From positions 1 to 64,000 of the forward strand of contig NZ_RZNY01000012.1 in NCBI RefSeq assembly GCF_003994475.1: 64,000 bases of DNA, written 5' to 3'. The DNA is from Paenibacillus anaericanus. GTDB lineage: Bacteria; Bacillota; Bacilli; Paenibacillales; Paenibacillaceae. Positions 62,576-64,000 of this stretch are shown here, in pieces; position 1 is the first letter of the stretch; each line of letters opens with the position of its first letter. The notes beneath the pieces were generated by a model. It worked only from the letters and a program-made list of their open reading frames with translations, made no database searches and had not been told where the DNA came from. Made by a program: the position numbers and the translations under genes.

Positions 62576-64000
62576 GCCAGTTCACCTCCGCTAGTTTACG
62601 GATGACAACGTACAAGTCGCGTTGATTCCCCGTCGGACCGTAGTAATTGAAACCGTAGCTAAGTTGAGCATACCCACCAATCATATGCGTAGGTTTTACA
62701 TGAATCCGTGTCGGACTGTTATGCGTTCCACCACGGGTTGATGTTACGTCTGTTGCCGGAACATTAATTGTTCGATCCTGTGCGTGATACATATAAGTCA
62801 TTCCACGTGGCATTCGATGCGTGACAACTGCCCTAGCAACAACCGCACCATTCTGGTTAAAGCATTCGATCCAATCGTTATCTTTGATATCTGTGTCCGC
62901 CGCATCATCCTTGTTCATCCAAATGGTCGGGCCACCGCGGAACAGCGTAAGCATAGGAAGGGAATCATAGTACATGCTGTGAATGGACCACTTACTATGA
63001 GGCGTCATGAAGTTCAACACGATTTCTTTGCCCTTTACCGTCGGTCGATCTTTCGCGGTGTGGAACGGAGCGTGCTTAAGTGTCGGTTTGAATATCGCCA
63101 TATTCTCACCAAATTCTGTTAACATCTCATGATCCAGATAGAAATGCTGTCGTCCTGTCAACGTTCGAAATGGAATCATCCGTTCTACGTTCGTTGTAAA
63201 AGGAGAATAGCGTCTGCCATGCTGCTCGGTCCCGCTGAAAGCCGGTGAAGTAATAACCGTTTTGGGCTGCGCCGTAATCTGGGCAAAAGTAAATCTCTCA
63301 TCACTGCGATCCTCTGCCATATCCTTTAGCTTGAGATCCGTTTTCTTCTCAAGGGATTCCCAAGCCTTGACCGCCATTTTCCCATTGCTAGTGGAAGATA
63401 ACGTAAGAATCGCTTCTGCCATATGAAGATCAGTGATTAGCTTTGGACAACCCTCGGCTATGCCGGGTTCATCGACGAGACCGTTGATCTTTCCAACCAG
63501 CTCGTATTCATCTGCCGCTGACCAATTCATCCCCTTTATGCCATAAGGCTTACTCTTAACTTGCGGCCCAAGTGAAGTCATTTTGCTATATACTTGAGCA
63601 TAATCGCGCTCTACAACGACGAATTTAGGCATCGTTTTACCCGGGATCGCTTCAATCTCGCCTTTGCTCCAGTCGTGTATTTTCCCAAATGGCTGTGCCA
63701 ACTCATCAGGTGTATCATGCAGCAGTGGTACGGCGACGATATCCTTTTGTGGTTCAGTAAATTGATCCTTCGCCATTTCCGAGAATGTTTTTGCGATGGA
63801 TTTGAAAGTTTCCCAATCCGAACGTGATTCCCACAGAGGTGGCACAGCTGGATTGAATGGATGAATAAAAGGATGCATATCCGTCGATGAGAGATCACTC
63901 TTCTCATACCATGTAGCGGCTGGAAGAACGATATCGGAATAGACAGCTGTACCTGACATACGAAAATCAATATTGACCATCAGATCAAGCTTGCCTTCTG
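62565..64000 (-). CDS. narG: Respiratory nitrate reductase alpha subunit NarG, C-terminal part (runs off right edge)
   Basis: The open frame continues from the narH overlap to the window edge. Reading upstream of 63980 gives EGKLDLMVNIDFRMSGTA without a start site, so the Met at 63980 is internal and the N-terminal two thirds, including the Fe-S and molybdenum ligands, lie outside. Visible segments include YSDIVLPAATWYEKSDLSSTDMHPFIHPF, then FEPTLKHAP-like and HSKWSIHSMYYDSLPMLTLFRGGP, and a C-terminal domain with THMIGGYAQLSYGFNYYGPTGNQRD. It is the catalytic subunit that reduces nitrate to nitrite, requiring bis-MGD cofactor. Confidence 0.93.
   Translation of the reverse strand, partial: EGKLDLMVNIDFRMSGTAVYSDIVLPAATWYEKSDLSSTDMHPFIHPFNPAVPPLWESRSDWETFKSIAKTFSEMAKDQFTEPQKDIVAVPLLHDTPDELAQPFGKIHDWSKGEIEAIPGKTMPKFVVVERDYAQVYSKMTSLGPQVKSKPYGIKGMNWSAADEYELVGKINGLVDEPGIAEGCPKLITDLHMAEAILTLSSTSNGKMAVKAWESLEKKTDLKLKDMAEDRSDERFTFAQITAQPKTVITSPAFSGTEQHGRRYSPFTTNVERMIPFRTLTGRQHFYLDHEMLTEFGENMAIFKPTLKHAPFHTAKDRPTVKGKEIVLNFMTPHSKWSIHSMYYDSLPMLTLFRGGPTIWMNKDDAADTDIKDNDWIECFNQNGAVVARAVVTHRMPRGMTYMYHAQDRTINVPATDVTSTRGGTHNSPTRIHVKPTHMIGGYAQLSYGFNYYGPTGNQRDLYVVIRKLAEVNWLED

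Noticed and set aside
62565-63980. Start of narG at the ATG at 63980
   Set aside because: The family sequence continues upstream without a break (KLDLMVNIDF), so the gene extends beyond the window.

Overview
The window looks like chromosome of a Paenibacillus-type Firmicute. Signs are strong GGAGG ribosome-binding sites with frequent TTG/GTG starts, CUT1 sugar transporters paired with YesM/YesN two-component systems, copper-amine-oxidase-N (stalk) domain proteins, an SLH-anchored chitinase, a collagen-like surface protein and Paenibacillus-like intergenic repeats. No rRNA, tRNA, CRISPR array, phage or insertion sequence was seen.

Layout. (1) 1-791: start of a minus-strand collagen-like (Gly-X-Y) protein running off the left edge. 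(2) 1.1-5.7 kb: L-arabinoside unit, GH127 and GH51 divergent from an AraC regulator. (3) 5.8-8.3 kb: feoA and a feoB split into a GTPase gene and a membrane-channel gene. (4) 8.4-14.4 kb: lipoprotein, stalk-domain protein, uridine kinase, diguanylate cyclase, GNAT, and an ArsR/SRPBCC pair. (5) 14.5-23.3 kb: minus-strand galactoside system with YesM-type kinase, YesN-type regulator, binding protein, two permeases and a GH36 alpha-galactosidase. (6) 23.4-31.8 kb: NAGPA-domain protein; a SigO/RsoA/YvrJ-like split sigma-factor module with matching divergent promoters; a soluble chemoreceptor-like protein; an acyl-CoA synthetase behind a FapR-like box; a DMT transporter; an MFS exporter/PadR pair with two PadR-type boxes. 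(7) 32-39.4 kb: GH2 enzyme divergent from an ArsR-type regulator, a calcium P-type ATPase, DUF2804, GNAT. (8) 39.5-49.8 kb: LplB/LplC/binding-protein transporter with its own YesM/YesN pair, GH29 alpha-fucosidase and GH35 beta-galactosidase, all minus strand. (9) 50-51.8 kb: alkaline-phosphatase-superfamily enzyme and metallophosphoesterase. (10) 52-56.8 kb: 1315-residue chitinase with FnIII and SLH domains, then a repeat-rich 900-bp gap. (11) 56.9-64 kb: anaerobic nitrate respiration, narG (partial)-narH-narJ-narI followed by mobA, a decayed moeB, moaC, a truncated moaE and moaA.

The genes describe a soil or plant-associated saprophyte that takes up oligosaccharides and trims arabinose, galactose and fucose side chains, degrades chitin at its surface and can respire nitrate. 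The points most worth a second look are the split sigma-factor module with its shared promoter signature, the decay of moeB and moaE inside a molybdenum-cofactor operon that serves nitrate reductase, the paired PadR boxes, and two families of modular intergenic repeats.
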